From NCBI RefSeq assembly GCF_006517235.1, contig NZ_CP041188.1, positions 1,736,001 to 1,800,000 on the forward strand: a DNA stretch of 64,000 nt, written 5' to 3'. This document shows, one piece after another, positions 33,186 through 43,179 of the stretch; within the stretch, counting starts at the first letter, position 1, and each line of letters starts with the position of its first letter. A program made the translations under genes and the position numbers. The stretch is from Pseudarthrobacter sp. NIBRBAC000502772. Lineage in GTDB: Bacteria; Actinomycetota; Actinomycetes; Actinomycetales; Micrococcaceae. The notes under the pieces are model-generated. The model ran no database searches. It was not told where the DNA came from and worked only from the letters and a program-made list of their open reading frames with translations.

Positions 33186-34545
33186 AGAGCGTCACCCTAA
33201 GCATGCGGACCAGCATGCGAAAGCGGACGAGCCAACCCCGGCGGCGGACGAAACCGCCGCCGGGGTGGCCGTGGACACGGCCGGCGGCGCCATCAGCCCT
33301 TCAGCCGTACCAGCCAGCGCCCAAAGCGGAAAGCTGCCCGGCGGGCCGGACACGCTGCTCCGGAAGATTTTCACCGGCAGCGGCATGGTTTCAGTCCTGG
33401 CGGTGCTGCTGGCCCTTGTATTGGGCGGACTGTTGATCGCCGCCACGGACGAGCGCGTCAGCACCACCTCGGCGTATCTGTTCGCCCGGCCCACAGACTT
33501 CCTCTCCGCTGTCTGGCAGGCCGCCACACAGTCCTACATTGCCTTGTTCCAGGGCTCGGTCTTCAACCCCCGGGGTTCCAGCCTCGCGGTCCAGTTCGCG
33601 CCGCTGATGGAAACCCTCACCATCGCCACACCGCTTATCACGGCAGGCCTCGGCGTCGCGCTCGCGTTCCGGGCCGGCCTGTTCAACATTGGTGCCCAGG
33701 GCCAGATCATCATGGCCGGCATCCTGGCGGGCTGGGTCGGTTTCGCCCTGCACCTTCCGTTGGGCCTGCACCTGTTGCTCGTCCTTGTGGCAGGCATCGT
33801 GGGAGGCGCCCTCTGGGGTGGCCTGGTTGGTCTCCTGAAGGCCCGGACAGGTGCCCACGAAGTCATCCTGACCATCATGTTCAACTACATAGCGCTGTAC
33901 TTCCTGGGATACCTGCTGAACACTCCGGCGTTCCAGCGTCCGGGGGAGTCCAACCCGATCTCGCCCATCCTGGACGCAACCGCCCTGTACCCCCAGATTT
34001 TCGGCTCCCAGTATCGCCTGCACCTGGGCTTCGTCCTGGCCATCGCGGCCACCGTCCTGGTGTGGTGGCTGCTGAACCGCTCCACCGTCGGCTTTGAATT
34101 CCGGGCCGTGGGAGCCAATCCGAAGGCTGCCCTGACCGCCGGCATCAACGTCTCGCGATCCACGATCCTGGTCATGGCCATTGCCGGCGCCCTCGCCGGA
34201 ATGTCGGGAGTGGCCCAAGTGGCGGGCACGGAAAAGGTCCTGACAGACGGCGTCGCTGCAACGTACGGGTTTGACGCCATCACGGTGGCGCTGCTGGGAC
34301 GTTCGACGCCGTGGGGCACTTTCGCTGCCGGCCTGCTGTTCGGCGCCTTCCGCGCCGGTGCCGTGCAGATGCAGATCCAGACCGGAACGCCCATCGACAT
34401 CGTCCTGGTGGTCCAGTCGCTGATTGTCCTCTTTATCGCGGCCCCGCCGCTGGTGCGGGCAGTCTTCGGGCTGAACCCCCGCCGAAAGAAGCCGGCCAAG
34501 GCCGGCAAAACCCAGCAGGCAGCAACCACCGGAGGCGCAGCATGA
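33178..34545 (+). CDS. Nucleoside ABC transporter permease 1 (NupP/YufP type)
   Basis: 455-residue inner-membrane permease. A roughly 60-residue hydrophilic, Ala-rich N-terminal extension precedes the first helix (GMVSVLAVLLALVLGGLLIA). The BPD_transp_2 core includes PLITAGLGVALAFRAGLFNIGAQGQIIMAGILAGW, GLLKARTGAHEVILTIMFNYIALY and GFDAITVALLGRSTPWGTFAAGLLFGAF. These match the YufP/BmpC family that carries nucleosides. It overlaps both neighbours (8 bp upstream, ATGA downstream), so the transporter subunits are translationally coupled. Confidence 0.92.
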   Translation: MPEERHPKHADQHAKADEPTPAADETAAGVAVDTAGGAISPSAVPASAQSGKLPGGPDTLLRKIFTGSGMVSVLAVLLALVLGGLLIAATDERVSTTSAYLFARPTDFLSAVWQAATQSYIALFQGSVFNPRGSSLAVQFAPLMETLTIATPLITAGLGVALAFRAGLFNIGAQGQIIMAGILAGWVGFALHLPLGLHLLLVLVAGIVGGALWGGLVGLLKARTGAHEVILTIMFNYIALYFLGYLLNTPAFQRPGESNPISPILDATALYPQIFGSQYRLHLGFVLAIAATVLVWWLLNRSTVGFEFRAVGANPKAALTAGINVSRSTILVMAIAGALAGMSGVAQVAGTEKVLTDGVAATYGFDAITVALLGRSTPWGTFAAGLLFGAFRAGAVQMQIQTGTPIDIVLVVQSLIVLFIAAPPLVRAVFGLNPRRKKPAKAGKTQQAATTGGAA

Positions 34546-35867
34546 GCGCAACAGCAACATCGCCCCTGCCGGGACGCGGAGCGCCCGGAACATCGCCCCA
34601 GGCCGACGAGGCCCAGCCAACATCCGGCAAACCGGTGCTCTGGAAAACCCCCGTCCTGCTCTCGGCGCTGGGACTCGTCGCTTTTGTTTTCTTCGGCCTG
34701 ATGGGATCAGCGCAGACCGCAAGGTTCGGAATTTCCACCGGCGGGGATTTCTTCCAGCTGCCGACGCTGGAAATTCCTGCAATGCCGGGCGGCATCATTC
34801 TCTCGGTCCTGATGCTTGGGCTGGCGGCCTATGCCGTCTATCTGAAGACCAAGGCCCGTCCCGTGCCGGCCTGGCTGACCGTCACTTTTATTGTGCTGTT
34901 TGTGGCAGCCTTCCTCATCTGGGTGGTGGGCGGTGCCCGGACGCCCAGCATTTCGCTGGCCGGACTCATCGCCGGTTCGGTCACCCTGGCCGTGCCGCTG
35001 GTGTTCGGCTCTTTGTCCGGCGTGCTGTGCGAGCGGGTCGGGGTAGTCAACATCGCCATCGAGGGCCAACTCCTGGGCGGCGCCTTCACCGCGGCAATCG
35101 TGGCCAGTATTACGCAGAACCCCTTCGTGGGCCTGCTTGCGGCCGCTGTGGCGGGCGCGGCGGTGTCCATGGTGCTTGCGGTGTTCAGCATCAAGTACCT
35201 GGTCAACCAAATCATCGTCGGCGTGGTGCTCAACGTCCTGATTTCCGGCGTCACCGGCTTCCTGTTCAGCACTGTTATGCAGGCGGACAAAGCCAAGTTC
35301 AACTCACCGCCCGGTCTGGACATCGTCCAGATTCCCATCCTCTCCGGAATCCCGATCCTCGGCCCCATCCTGTTCAAGCAGTCGCTGGTGGGCTATCTGA
35401 TGTACGTCGCCGTCATCGTTGTCTGGGTTGGGCTGTTCAAAACCAAGTGGGGCCTGCGGGTCCGCGCTGTGGGTGAACACCCGCAGGCAGCCGACACGAT
35501 GGGCATCAAGGTCAACGCCACGCGCTTCTGGAACGTGACCCTGGGTGGTGCCATTGCAGGAATCGGTGGCTCGTTCTTCACGCTCGTGGCGATCGACAGC
35601 TTCACGAAGGAGATCTCCGGCGGACGAGGCTTCATCGCACTCGCCGCTCTGATCTTCGGACGCTGGAACCCGATCGGCGCGTTCTTCGCCGCCCTGCTGT
35701 TCGGCTTTGCGGACAACCTGCAGAGCATTGTGACCATCATCGGAACCCCGGTGCCGAGCCAGTTCATGGCCATGCTGCCCTACCTGGTGACGGTGCTGGC
35801 CGTGGCCGGGCTGGTGGGCCGGTCCCGGCCACCGGCAGCCAGCGGCATACCGTACGTGAAGGGCTGA
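34542..35867 (+). CDS. Nucleoside ABC transporter permease 2 (NupQ/YufQ type)
   Basis: Second permease of the nucleoside importer, 441 residues. After a polar N-terminus come two extra helices (PVLLSALGLVAFVFFGLMG and MPGGIILSVLMLGLAAYAVY), then the core: GSLSGVLCERVGVVNIAIEGQLLGGAFTAAIV, the LVNQIIVGVVLNVLISGVTGFLF segment and GRGFIALAALIFGRWNPIGAFFAALLFGFADNLQ. ATG 34542 overlaps the upstream stop as ATGA; the frame is open further upstream only as a shadow of the previous gene. Cytidine deaminase follows 3 bp after the stop. Confidence 0.93.
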   Translation: MSATATSPLPGRGAPGTSPQADEAQPTSGKPVLWKTPVLLSALGLVAFVFFGLMGSAQTARFGISTGGDFFQLPTLEIPAMPGGIILSVLMLGLAAYAVYLKTKARPVPAWLTVTFIVLFVAAFLIWVVGGARTPSISLAGLIAGSVTLAVPLVFGSLSGVLCERVGVVNIAIEGQLLGGAFTAAIVASITQNPFVGLLAAAVAGAAVSMVLAVFSIKYLVNQIIVGVVLNVLISGVTGFLFSTVMQADKAKFNSPPGLDIVQIPILSGIPILGPILFKQSLVGYLMYVAVIVVWVGLFKTKWGLRVRAVGEHPQAADTMGIKVNATRFWNVTLGGAIAGIGGSFFTLVAIDSFTKEISGGRGFIALAALIFGRWNPIGAFFAALLFGFADNLQSIVTIIGTPVPSQFMAMLPYLVTVLAVAGLVGRSRPPAASGIPYVKG

Positions 35868-35870
35868 GCC

Positions 35871-36296
35871 TTGGCCGAGAGGTTCGTAGATTGGAAAGCC
35901 CTGGAATCGGCCGCGGTCGCCGCCATGGAACGGGCCTATGCGCCGTATTCGAAGTTCCCGGTGGGGGCGGCAGCCCTCACCGAGGACGGCCGGATCATCA
36001 GCGGCTGCAACGTCGAGAATGCCAGCTACGGCCTCACCCTGTGCGCCGAGTGCGCATTGGTGGGGCAGCTCCACATGAGCGGCGGCGGCCGCCTGACCGC
36101 CTTCTATTGTGTGGATTCCACAGGCAAGGTACTCATGCCGTGCGGGCGCTGCCGACAACTGTTGTATGAGTTCCGGGCACCGGGTATGCAGCTCATGACG
36201 ACGCAAGGCATCAAGGCCATGGACCAGGTGCTGCCCGATGCCTTTGGTCCGGAAATTTGGAGGAACACCGATGACACAAGCAAGCGAACCGTTTGA
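35871..36296 (+). CDS. cdd: Cytidine deaminase
   Basis: Converts cytidine and deoxycytidine to uridine and deoxyuridine; 141 residues, the homotetrameric zinc type. Zinc ligands are C58 in TLCAECA (with catalytic E60) and C91 and C94 in MPCGRC; the substrate-binding NVENASYG precedes them. Start TTG 35871 has GAAGGG about 7 bases upstream. It lies 3 bp after the permease stop, and its 3' end overlaps the thymidine phosphorylase start by 26 bp, so uptake and salvage are one transcription unit. Confidence 0.95.
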   Translation: MAERFVDWKALESAAVAAMERAYAPYSKFPVGAAALTEDGRIISGCNVENASYGLTLCAECALVGQLHMSGGGRLTAFYCVDSTGKVLMPCGRCRQLLYEFRAPGMQLMTTQGIKAMDQVLPDAFGPEIWRNTDDTSKRTV

Positions 36297-37584
36297 TGCT
36301 GTCCAGATCATCAGCATCAAGCGGGACAAGGGCACCTTGAGCCCGGAGCAGATCGACTGGACCATTGACGCGTACACCCGCGGGGTCATCGCCGACGAAC
36401 AGATGGCCGCGTTGAACATGGCCATCCTGCTCAACGGCATGGACCGCGCCGAAATTTCGCGCTGGACGGCGGCGATGATCGCCTCGGGCGAACGGATGGA
36501 CTTCGGCGGCCTCCGGCGGCCCGACGGCGGTGTGAAGGCTACCAGCGACAAGCATTCCACCGGGGGAGTGGGGGACAAGATCACGCTGCCGCTGGCACCG
36601 CTGGTGGCAGTGTTCGGCGTGGCCGTGCCGCAGCTGTCCGGGCGCGGGCTGGGCCACACCGGCGGCACACTGGACAAGCTGGAATCGATCCCCGGCTGGC
36701 GGGCGGCCCTGAGCAACGACGAAATCATGGCGCAGCTTCAGGACGTGGGCGCCGTGATCTGCGCTGCAGGGGCGGGGCTGGCGCCGGCGGACAAGAAGCT
36801 CTATGCACTGCGGGACGTCACCGGCACGGTCGAGGCGATCCCGCTGATCGCCTCCTCGATCATGAGCAAGAAGATCGCCGAGGGCACGGGGTCCCTGGTC
36901 CTGGACGTGAAGGTGGGCAGCGGAGCCTTTATGAAGGACGAGCCCCGGGCACGCGAACTGGCCGAAACCATGGTGGCCCTCGGCAAGGACGCGGGAGTGA
37001 ACACCGTGGCCCTGCTGACTAACATGAGCACCCCGCTCGGCCTCACGGCAGGCAATGCGATCGAAGTGGAGGAATCCGTGGAGGTCCTTGCAGGCGGCGG
37101 CCCGGAAGACGTCGTCGAACTCACCGTCCGGCTGGCCGAAGAGATGCTGGCCTGCGCTGGCGTACACGACGCCGATCCGCGCGCCGCGTTGAACGACGGC
37201 CGGGCCATGGACCTCTGGAACCGGATGATCGAAGCGCAGGGCGGAGATCCGCGCGCCAAGCTGCCGGTCGCCAAGGAATCCGAGGTCATCTACGCCCCGG
37301 CCGACGGCGTCCTGGTGGGGCTCGATGCCTTGGCAGTGGGCGTTGCGGCGTGGCGCCTCGGCGCGGGACGTGCCCGCAAGGAAGACGCCGTCCAGGCCGG
37401 TGCAGGGATCCGCATGCATGCAAAGCCCGGTGCCACGGTCCGTGCCGGCGAGCCGCTGATGACGCTGCTCACGGACACGCCGGAAAAGTTCGCGCGCGCC
37501 AAGGAATCCCTTGAACACGCCGTCACGGTTGCCCCGGAAGGGTCGCGCCCGGCCCAGCAGCTCATCATCGACCGAATAGCATAG
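36271..37584 (+). CDS. deoA: Thymidine (pyrimidine-nucleoside) phosphorylase
   Basis: Phosphorolysis of thymidine and deoxyuridine to base and deoxyribose-1-phosphate; 437 residues. The family signature is SGRGLGHTGGTLDKLESIPGW. KHSTGGVGDKITLPLAPLVAVFG holds the phosphate site, and ASSIMSKKIAEGTGSLVLDVKVGSGAFMKD the thymine site. The last 100 residues form the C-terminal PYNP domain (KEDAVQAGAGIRMHAKPG). ATG 36271 has GGAGG about 7 bases upstream and lies inside the end of cdd. The frame also covers upstream codons from 36238, which are rejected. Confidence 0.95.
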   Translation: MTQASEPFDAVQIISIKRDKGTLSPEQIDWTIDAYTRGVIADEQMAALNMAILLNGMDRAEISRWTAAMIASGERMDFGGLRRPDGGVKATSDKHSTGGVGDKITLPLAPLVAVFGVAVPQLSGRGLGHTGGTLDKLESIPGWRAALSNDEIMAQLQDVGAVICAAGAGLAPADKKLYALRDVTGTVEAIPLIASSIMSKKIAEGTGSLVLDVKVGSGAFMKDEPRARELAETMVALGKDAGVNTVALLTNMSTPLGLTAGNAIEVEESVEVLAGGGPEDVVELTVRLAEEMLACAGVHDADPRAALNDGRAMDLWNRMIEAQGGDPRAKLPVAKESEVIYAPADGVLVGLDALAVGVAAWRLGAGRARKEDAVQAGAGIRMHAKPGATVRAGEPLMTLLTDTPEKFARAKESLEHAVTVAPEGSRPAQQLIIDRIA

Positions 37585-37589
37585 GTACG

Positions 37590-38219
37590 ATGCAGGCCAT
37601 CAATGAATTCATCCTTGCCGCCGCCGGGCAGCCGTGGGTGCTCCTCCTTGTGCTGGCCTGCTGCCTGATCGACGGTTTTTTCCCGCCAATCCCCAGCGAA
37701 TCCGTGGTGGTGGGCCTGTCCGCCGTTGCCGCCACCGCGGACGTCCCCAATCCCTGGCTTCTGATGGCCGTCGCGGGCCTGGGCGCTTTCTCAGGCGACA
37801 ACATCGCATACCTCATTGGACGCCGGGTGGGTACCCGGCGTTGGCACTGGATGCGCGGACCGCGGATGCAAAGTGCCTTCCGCTGGGCAGGAGACGAGCT
37901 GAGGAAGCGTCCGGCGTCGCTCATCCTGGTGGCGCGGTTCATCCCGATCGGAAGAGTCGCCGTCAACCTCACCGCGGGCGTGACCCACTATTCGCACGTG
38001 CGCTTCGTCGGCCTGACGGTCCTGTCCGCCACGCTCTGGGCCTCCTACTCGGTGGGTATCGGGCTGTTCTTCGGCCAGTGGTTCGAAAACAACCATCTCC
38101 TCGGCGCGGCCATCGCCATCGTCTGCGCCGTGGGCCTTGGAATCGTGGTGGATCTGATCATTAACCGCATCCGGGGAAAGGCTCCTGTGGTGGAGCGGCT
38201 GAAGGATCCGGAAGCCTAG
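37590..38219 (+). CDS. DedA-family membrane protein 1
   Basis: 209-residue DedA/SNARE-associated protein with about five hydrophobic segments. The first reentrant-loop motif is LIDGFFPPIPSESVVVGLSA, and the second is VARFIPIGRVAVNLTAG with the conserved arginines that DedA proteins need. DedA members act as lipid scramblases or undecaprenyl-phosphate or phosphatidylethanolamine flippases and affect membrane potential and drug sensitivity. It starts 5 bp after deoA, so it is probably read from the same operon; any link with nucleoside salvage is unknown. A paralogue follows at 38325. Confidence 0.9.
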   Translation: MQAINEFILAAAGQPWVLLLVLACCLIDGFFPPIPSESVVVGLSAVAATADVPNPWLLMAVAGLGAFSGDNIAYLIGRRVGTRRWHWMRGPRMQSAFRWAGDELRKRPASLILVARFIPIGRVAVNLTAGVTHYSHVRFVGLTVLSATLWASYSVGIGLFFGQWFENNHLLGAAIAIVCAVGLGIVVDLIINRIRGKAPVVERLKDPEA

Positions 38220-38324
38220 GGTTTGTGGCTCCCGCGCGTAGCGGGCGGGGTCCAGGGCATGGGACACTGAAGAGCGACTTACGTCACTTCCGGCTGCATC
38301 ATTTCGTCTAGGAGCAAGACCCGC

Positions 38325-39053
38325 GTGGAGTTTATTAATGAGGCCGTGCTCCATGCAGCGGGCCAATGGTGGATCTACCCGGTCCTTCTGGTGTTCTTCT
38401 TCATCGACGGCTTTGCCATGGTGGTCCCCAGCGAGACGCTGATTGTGGCGTTGGCCGCGTTTTCCCGGCACAGCGGTGAACCGAATCTCTGGATCCTGGG
38501 CGCGACTGCCCTGGTTGGTGCCATCGCCGGTGACAACATGGCCTTTATGCTCGGCCGCAGGATCGGCCTTGACCGCTGGAAGTGGATGCGGCGCCCTAAA
38601 GTGCAGAAGGCCTTCGGCTGGGCACGGTATGAACTCGAAAAACGCGGCGCCGTCCTGATTTTCACCGCGCGCTACATTCCCTGGGGCCGGGTGGCGGTCA
38701 ACTATGTGGCCGGCAGCACCGGCTTCGCGCACCGCCGGTTCTTCCTGCTGGACGCCTTCGCCTGCATCACCTGGGTGGGGTACTCAATCGGCATCGGGAT
38801 CCTGGCCAGTTCGTTCCCCTGGCTCCACCACAACCCGCTGCTCAGCGCAGGCATTGCCGTGGTGTTCGCGATTGTGCTGGGCATCCTGATCGACCACCTG
38901 CTGCGCTGGTGGCACAAGCACTTGGCCCGCAATGACGCCGAAACCGTGGATGAATGGCTCGACGGCGGCCCGGAAGGTTCCCTGCCGGCGCACACCGCGG
39001 CTTCTCCGCTGCTGGCGTCTGCCCCGGCCGAGGCGGAGCAGCTGGGAAAGTAG
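38325..39053 (+). CDS. DedA-family membrane protein 2
   Basis: 242-residue paralogue of the preceding gene. It has the same plan: FFIDGFAMVVPSETLIVALAAFS, GDNMAFMLGRRIGLDRWKWMRRPK and TARYIPWGRVAVNYVAGSTGF, then two more helices. The extra C-terminal 40 residues are polar and probably disordered. The start is GTG 38325 with AGGAG about 10 bases upstream. The 105 bp gap after the first DedA gene is long enough for its own promoter. The two proteins are clearly related but not near-identical, so the duplication is not recent. Confidence 0.9.
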   Translation: MEFINEAVLHAAGQWWIYPVLLVFFFIDGFAMVVPSETLIVALAAFSRHSGEPNLWILGATALVGAIAGDNMAFMLGRRIGLDRWKWMRRPKVQKAFGWARYELEKRGAVLIFTARYIPWGRVAVNYVAGSTGFAHRRFFLLDAFACITWVGYSIGIGILASSFPWLHHNPLLSAGIAVVFAIVLGILIDHLLRWWHKHLARNDAETVDEWLDGGPEGSLPAHTAASPLLASAPAEAEQLGK

Positions 39054-39089
39054 CGGCTGGCATAAGCCGCCTGCCGACCCTAAGGTTGG

Positions 39090-40241
39090 ATGGTGACTGA
39101 GCCTATTGTTGACGCTGCCCCTGCCATCGATTTCGACCTGAAGAGCCTGCCTAAGGTTTCGCTCCACGACCACCTGGACGGTGGTCTCCGTCCAGCCACC
39201 ATCATCGAACTGGCCGAGGCCGTTGGCCACACGCTGCCCTCCACGGACCCGGTGGCCCTGGGCGAGTGGTTCCGCGAGTCCGCCGACTCCGGCTCGCTGG
39301 TCCGCTACCTGGAAACGTTCGACCACACGGTCGCCGTGATGCAGACCAAGGAAGGCCTCATCCGCGTCGCCAAGGAATTCGTGGAAGACCTCGCGGACGA
39401 CGGCGTGGTGTACGGCGAAGTGCGCTGGGCGCCGGAGCAGCACCTCCAGAAGGGCCTGTCCCTGGACGAGGCTGTTGAAGCAGTCCAGGAAGGCCTCGAA
39501 GCCGGCGTCGACGCCGTGAGCGAAAGCGGTCGCGAAATCCAGGTGGGCCAGCTGATCACCGCCATGCGGCACGCGGACCGTGGCCAGGAAATCGCCGAGC
39601 TGGCTGTCCGCCACCGCAACAAGGGCGCTGTGGGCTTTGACATCGCCGGAGCAGAAGACGGCTTCCTCCCGTCCCGGTTCAAGGACGCCTTCACGTACCT
39701 CGCCCAGCACAACTTCCCCGCGACGGTGCACGCCGGCGAGGCCGCCGGACTCGAAAGCATCCAGTCCGCCCTCGTTGACGGCCGGGCACTGCGCCTGGGC
39801 CACGGCGTCCGGATCGCCGAGGACATCATGGTGGAGTTCGACGACGAAGACGACGAGGCCGCGGGCGACGACGACAGCATCGGCCTGGTCACGCTGGGCG
39901 ATCTGTCCAGCTGGGTCCGTGACCGGGGCATCGCCCTGGAGATCTGCCCGTCATCGAATCTTCAGACCGGAGCGATTGCCGGATTCGGCGAGGGCATTGA
40001 GAGCCACCCGCTGGACATGCTGTACCAGCTGGGCTTCAACGTCACCATCAACACCGACAACCGGCTGATGAGCGGCGTCACCCTGACGGACGAGTTCGAG
40101 CTCCTCGTGGAAACCTTCGACTACGACCTCGACGATCTGCTGGAGCTCACGCTGAACGCTGCCGAGGCCTCCTTCCTGCCGCTTGAAGAGAAGGAAGCGT
40201 TAGTGGAGTACATCAACGACGCCTACGACAACCTTGGCTGA
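39090..40241 (+). CDS. add: Adenosine deaminase
   Basis: Converts adenosine and deoxyadenosine to inosine and deoxyinosine; 383 residues, zinc TIM-barrel. Zinc ligands H26 and H28 are in SLHDHLDGGL; HAGEAAGLESI and the catalytic region LRLGHGVRI, EICPSSNLQTGAI and NTDNRLMSGVTLTDEF follow. An acidic insert (about residues 250-262, DDEDDEAAGDDDS) interrupts the barrel between the LGHGVRI and EICPSSN strands. Start ATG 39090, with GTG 39093 as alternative. Together with cdd and deoA it completes nucleoside salvage next to the transporter. Confidence 0.95.
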   Translation: MVTEPIVDAAPAIDFDLKSLPKVSLHDHLDGGLRPATIIELAEAVGHTLPSTDPVALGEWFRESADSGSLVRYLETFDHTVAVMQTKEGLIRVAKEFVEDLADDGVVYGEVRWAPEQHLQKGLSLDEAVEAVQEGLEAGVDAVSESGREIQVGQLITAMRHADRGQEIAELAVRHRNKGAVGFDIAGAEDGFLPSRFKDAFTYLAQHNFPATVHAGEAAGLESIQSALVDGRALRLGHGVRIAEDIMVEFDDEDDEAAGDDDSIGLVTLGDLSSWVRDRGIALEICPSSNLQTGAIAGFGEGIESHPLDMLYQLGFNVTINTDNRLMSGVTLTDEFELLVETFDYDLDDLLELTLNAAEASFLPLEEKEALVEYINDAYDNLG

Positions 40242-40938
40242 GCACGCTCCCATCGATCGGCTGGTCGCTGGGCCCACGGCAGCCGGGGTCCCCGGGCGAG
40301 CTTGCGAGCTGGGGGAGCTGTTGGGGATCGTGGCCCAGCTGCGGGAGCACTGCCCATGGATGGGCGCCCTCACCCATGCCTCGCTGGTGGAGTACCTCCT
40401 GGAGGAGGCCTTCGAGGTTGCCGAGACCATCGAGACCGGCGCGGATGACGTGGAGCTTCGCGGCGAACTGGGCGATGTGCTGCTTCAAGTGGTGCTGCAC
40501 GCCCGGCTCGCCGAGGAGCGCGGCACGTTCATGTTCGACGACGTCGCACGCGGGCTGAGTGCCAAAATGGTCCGCCGCAATCCCCATGTCTTCCGGCCTG
40601 ACGGCACGCTGCAGGACACTTTCCCTGCTTCGGTGGCCGAGATTGTCCGGAAGTGGGACGCCGTGAAGACTGCGGAACGTCCGGAGCGAACGGGGCCCTT
40701 TGAAGGGATCCCGGACGCGCTGCCGGCCCTGGCGAAGGCGCAGAAGTTCCTTGACCGGGCCGAGCGGGCCGGAACTGTGGTTGAGCTTGCGGAAACCCCG
40801 GAAGTCGAAACCGCAACGACGGAGGAGGAGCTCGGCGACCTGCTGCTCGCCGTCGTCGGCTCTGCCCGTGCCAAGGGATTCGACGCCGAACGGGCCCTCC
40901 GGGGCGCCATTCGGCGGCAGTTCGCGTCGCCATCATGA
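40234..40938 (+). CDS. mazG: MazG-type nucleoside triphosphate pyrophosphohydrolase
   Basis: Hydrolyses (d)NTPs, often damaged or non-canonical, to monophosphates; 234 residues. The first MazG helix bundle has CPWMGALTHASLVEYLLEEAFEVAETIE, then LRGELGDVLLQVVLHARLAEE, giving the EExxE and ELGD metal-binding residues. A second, shorter partner region near the C-terminus (TEEELGDLLLAVVGSARAKG) retains the ELGD motif. The first motif has Met where many homologues have Asp after CPW. TTG 40234 overlaps the add stop by 8 bp. Confidence 0.88.
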   Translation: MAEHAPIDRLVAGPTAAGVPGRACELGELLGIVAQLREHCPWMGALTHASLVEYLLEEAFEVAETIETGADDVELRGELGDVLLQVVLHARLAEERGTFMFDDVARGLSAKMVRRNPHVFRPDGTLQDTFPASVAEIVRKWDAVKTAERPERTGPFEGIPDALPALAKAQKFLDRAERAGTVVELAETPEVETATTEEELGDLLLAVVGSARAKGFDAERALRGAIRRQFASPS

Positions 40939-41019
40939 CGTCCGGGTGATGGATAGGGTTCCGTAACCTGCACCACTCTCGACTAGGCTTGGTCCCTGAC
41001 GAGGACGTCCCAGATTTAA

Positions 41020-42351
<1,332 letters not shown>

Positions 42352-42369
42352 TAGCCGCGTAAACCTCTG

Positions 42370-42409
42370 ACCGGTGGCTATGGTTGAACGACCATAGCCA
42401 CCGGTTTTT
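42370..42409 (+). terminator. Rho-independent terminator after eno
   Basis: Perfect 14 bp stem: ACCGGTGGCTATGG (42370-42383) and CCATAGCCACCGGT (42392-42405), 8-base loop, then TTTTT including the last stem base. It lies 18 bp after the eno stop. Confidence 0.93.
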
Positions 42410-42485
42410 GTTTAGCCGGCATTGATTGAGCCGGCATCAAGCGCAGAGTTGCGGCCAGAGGCAGGCCGCACGTTTCAGGAGTGTC

Positions 42486-43151
42486 ATGGCCACCCGCCGT
42501 CCCAAAGTTCCCAAAGCCGCTTCGAGGCATCAGGCCACCACGGACCCAGCCGCGGAAGACGCCGGCGTCATCCGCGCCGATTTTGGCGGTACACCCAGCA
42601 GCGCAAAGGGCGGGAACACGGGCAAAACCGGCCCGGCGTCCAGCGCCGGAACATCCGCATCGGACACCAGGCTCCCGGCAAGCAAAGGGCAGGGGGGCGG
42701 CCGCAGCGGTAACGCCGCGGGCAAGACACGGAAGCCTGACACCACGCAGGATGATAGCCAGCCGGTGCCCGCCAAGGCGTTCTCCGGCCGCATGCTGGCA
42801 CTCGCGGTGGTCATGATTGCCATCACCATCATGCTGGCCCCCACCGTGAAGATCTTCTTCGACAAACGCGCCGAACTCGCCGCCCTCAGCGCCGATATCG
42901 CCGCCCGCCAGGCCGAGCAGGACGCCCTGCGGCAGCAGATCTCACGGTGGCAGGATCCGAACTACGTGAAACAGCAGGCCCGCGACCGCATTAACATGGT
43001 TATGCCGGGTGAATCCGGCTACTGGGTCTTCGGCAGCGATCTGCCGGCCGGAACAAGCAGTAGCCTGACCGCCACAGCAGCACAAGACCCCGCCGATCTG
43101 CCGTGGGTGGATTCCCTGTGGGAGTCCATCAGGCGTGCGGCCACAGACTGA
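42486..43151 (+). CDS. Septum formation initiator family protein (FtsB/DivIC-like)
   Basis: 221-residue bitopic membrane protein of the divisome. The first 95 residues are a long, Lys/Ser/Gly-rich cytoplasmic region. One transmembrane helix (about 101-122, MLALAVVMIAITIMLAPTVKIFF) is followed by a coiled coil (AELAALSADIAARQAEQDALRQQI) and the FtsB motif WQDPNYVKQQARDRINMVMPGE. ATG 42486 has CAGGAG 4-9 bases upstream. Gene order eno, septum initiator, DUF501, Ppx is a familiar actinobacterial block. Confidence 0.9.
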   Translation: MATRRPKVPKAASRHQATTDPAAEDAGVIRADFGGTPSSAKGGNTGKTGPASSAGTSASDTRLPASKGQGGGRSGNAAGKTRKPDTTQDDSQPVPAKAFSGRMLALAVVMIAITIMLAPTVKIFFDKRAELAALSADIAARQAEQDALRQQISRWQDPNYVKQQARDRINMVMPGESGYWVFGSDLPAGTSSSLTATAAQDPADLPWVDSLWESIRRAATD

Positions 43152-43179
43152 ACAGCTAGAGGAAGGATGGCCCGCGCCA

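Noticed and set aside
40336..40420. Loss of an active-site residue in MazG (CPWM instead of CPWD)
   Set aside because: This position is variable among actinobacterial MazG proteins as far as I recall, and the EExxE and ELGD metal ligands are intact.
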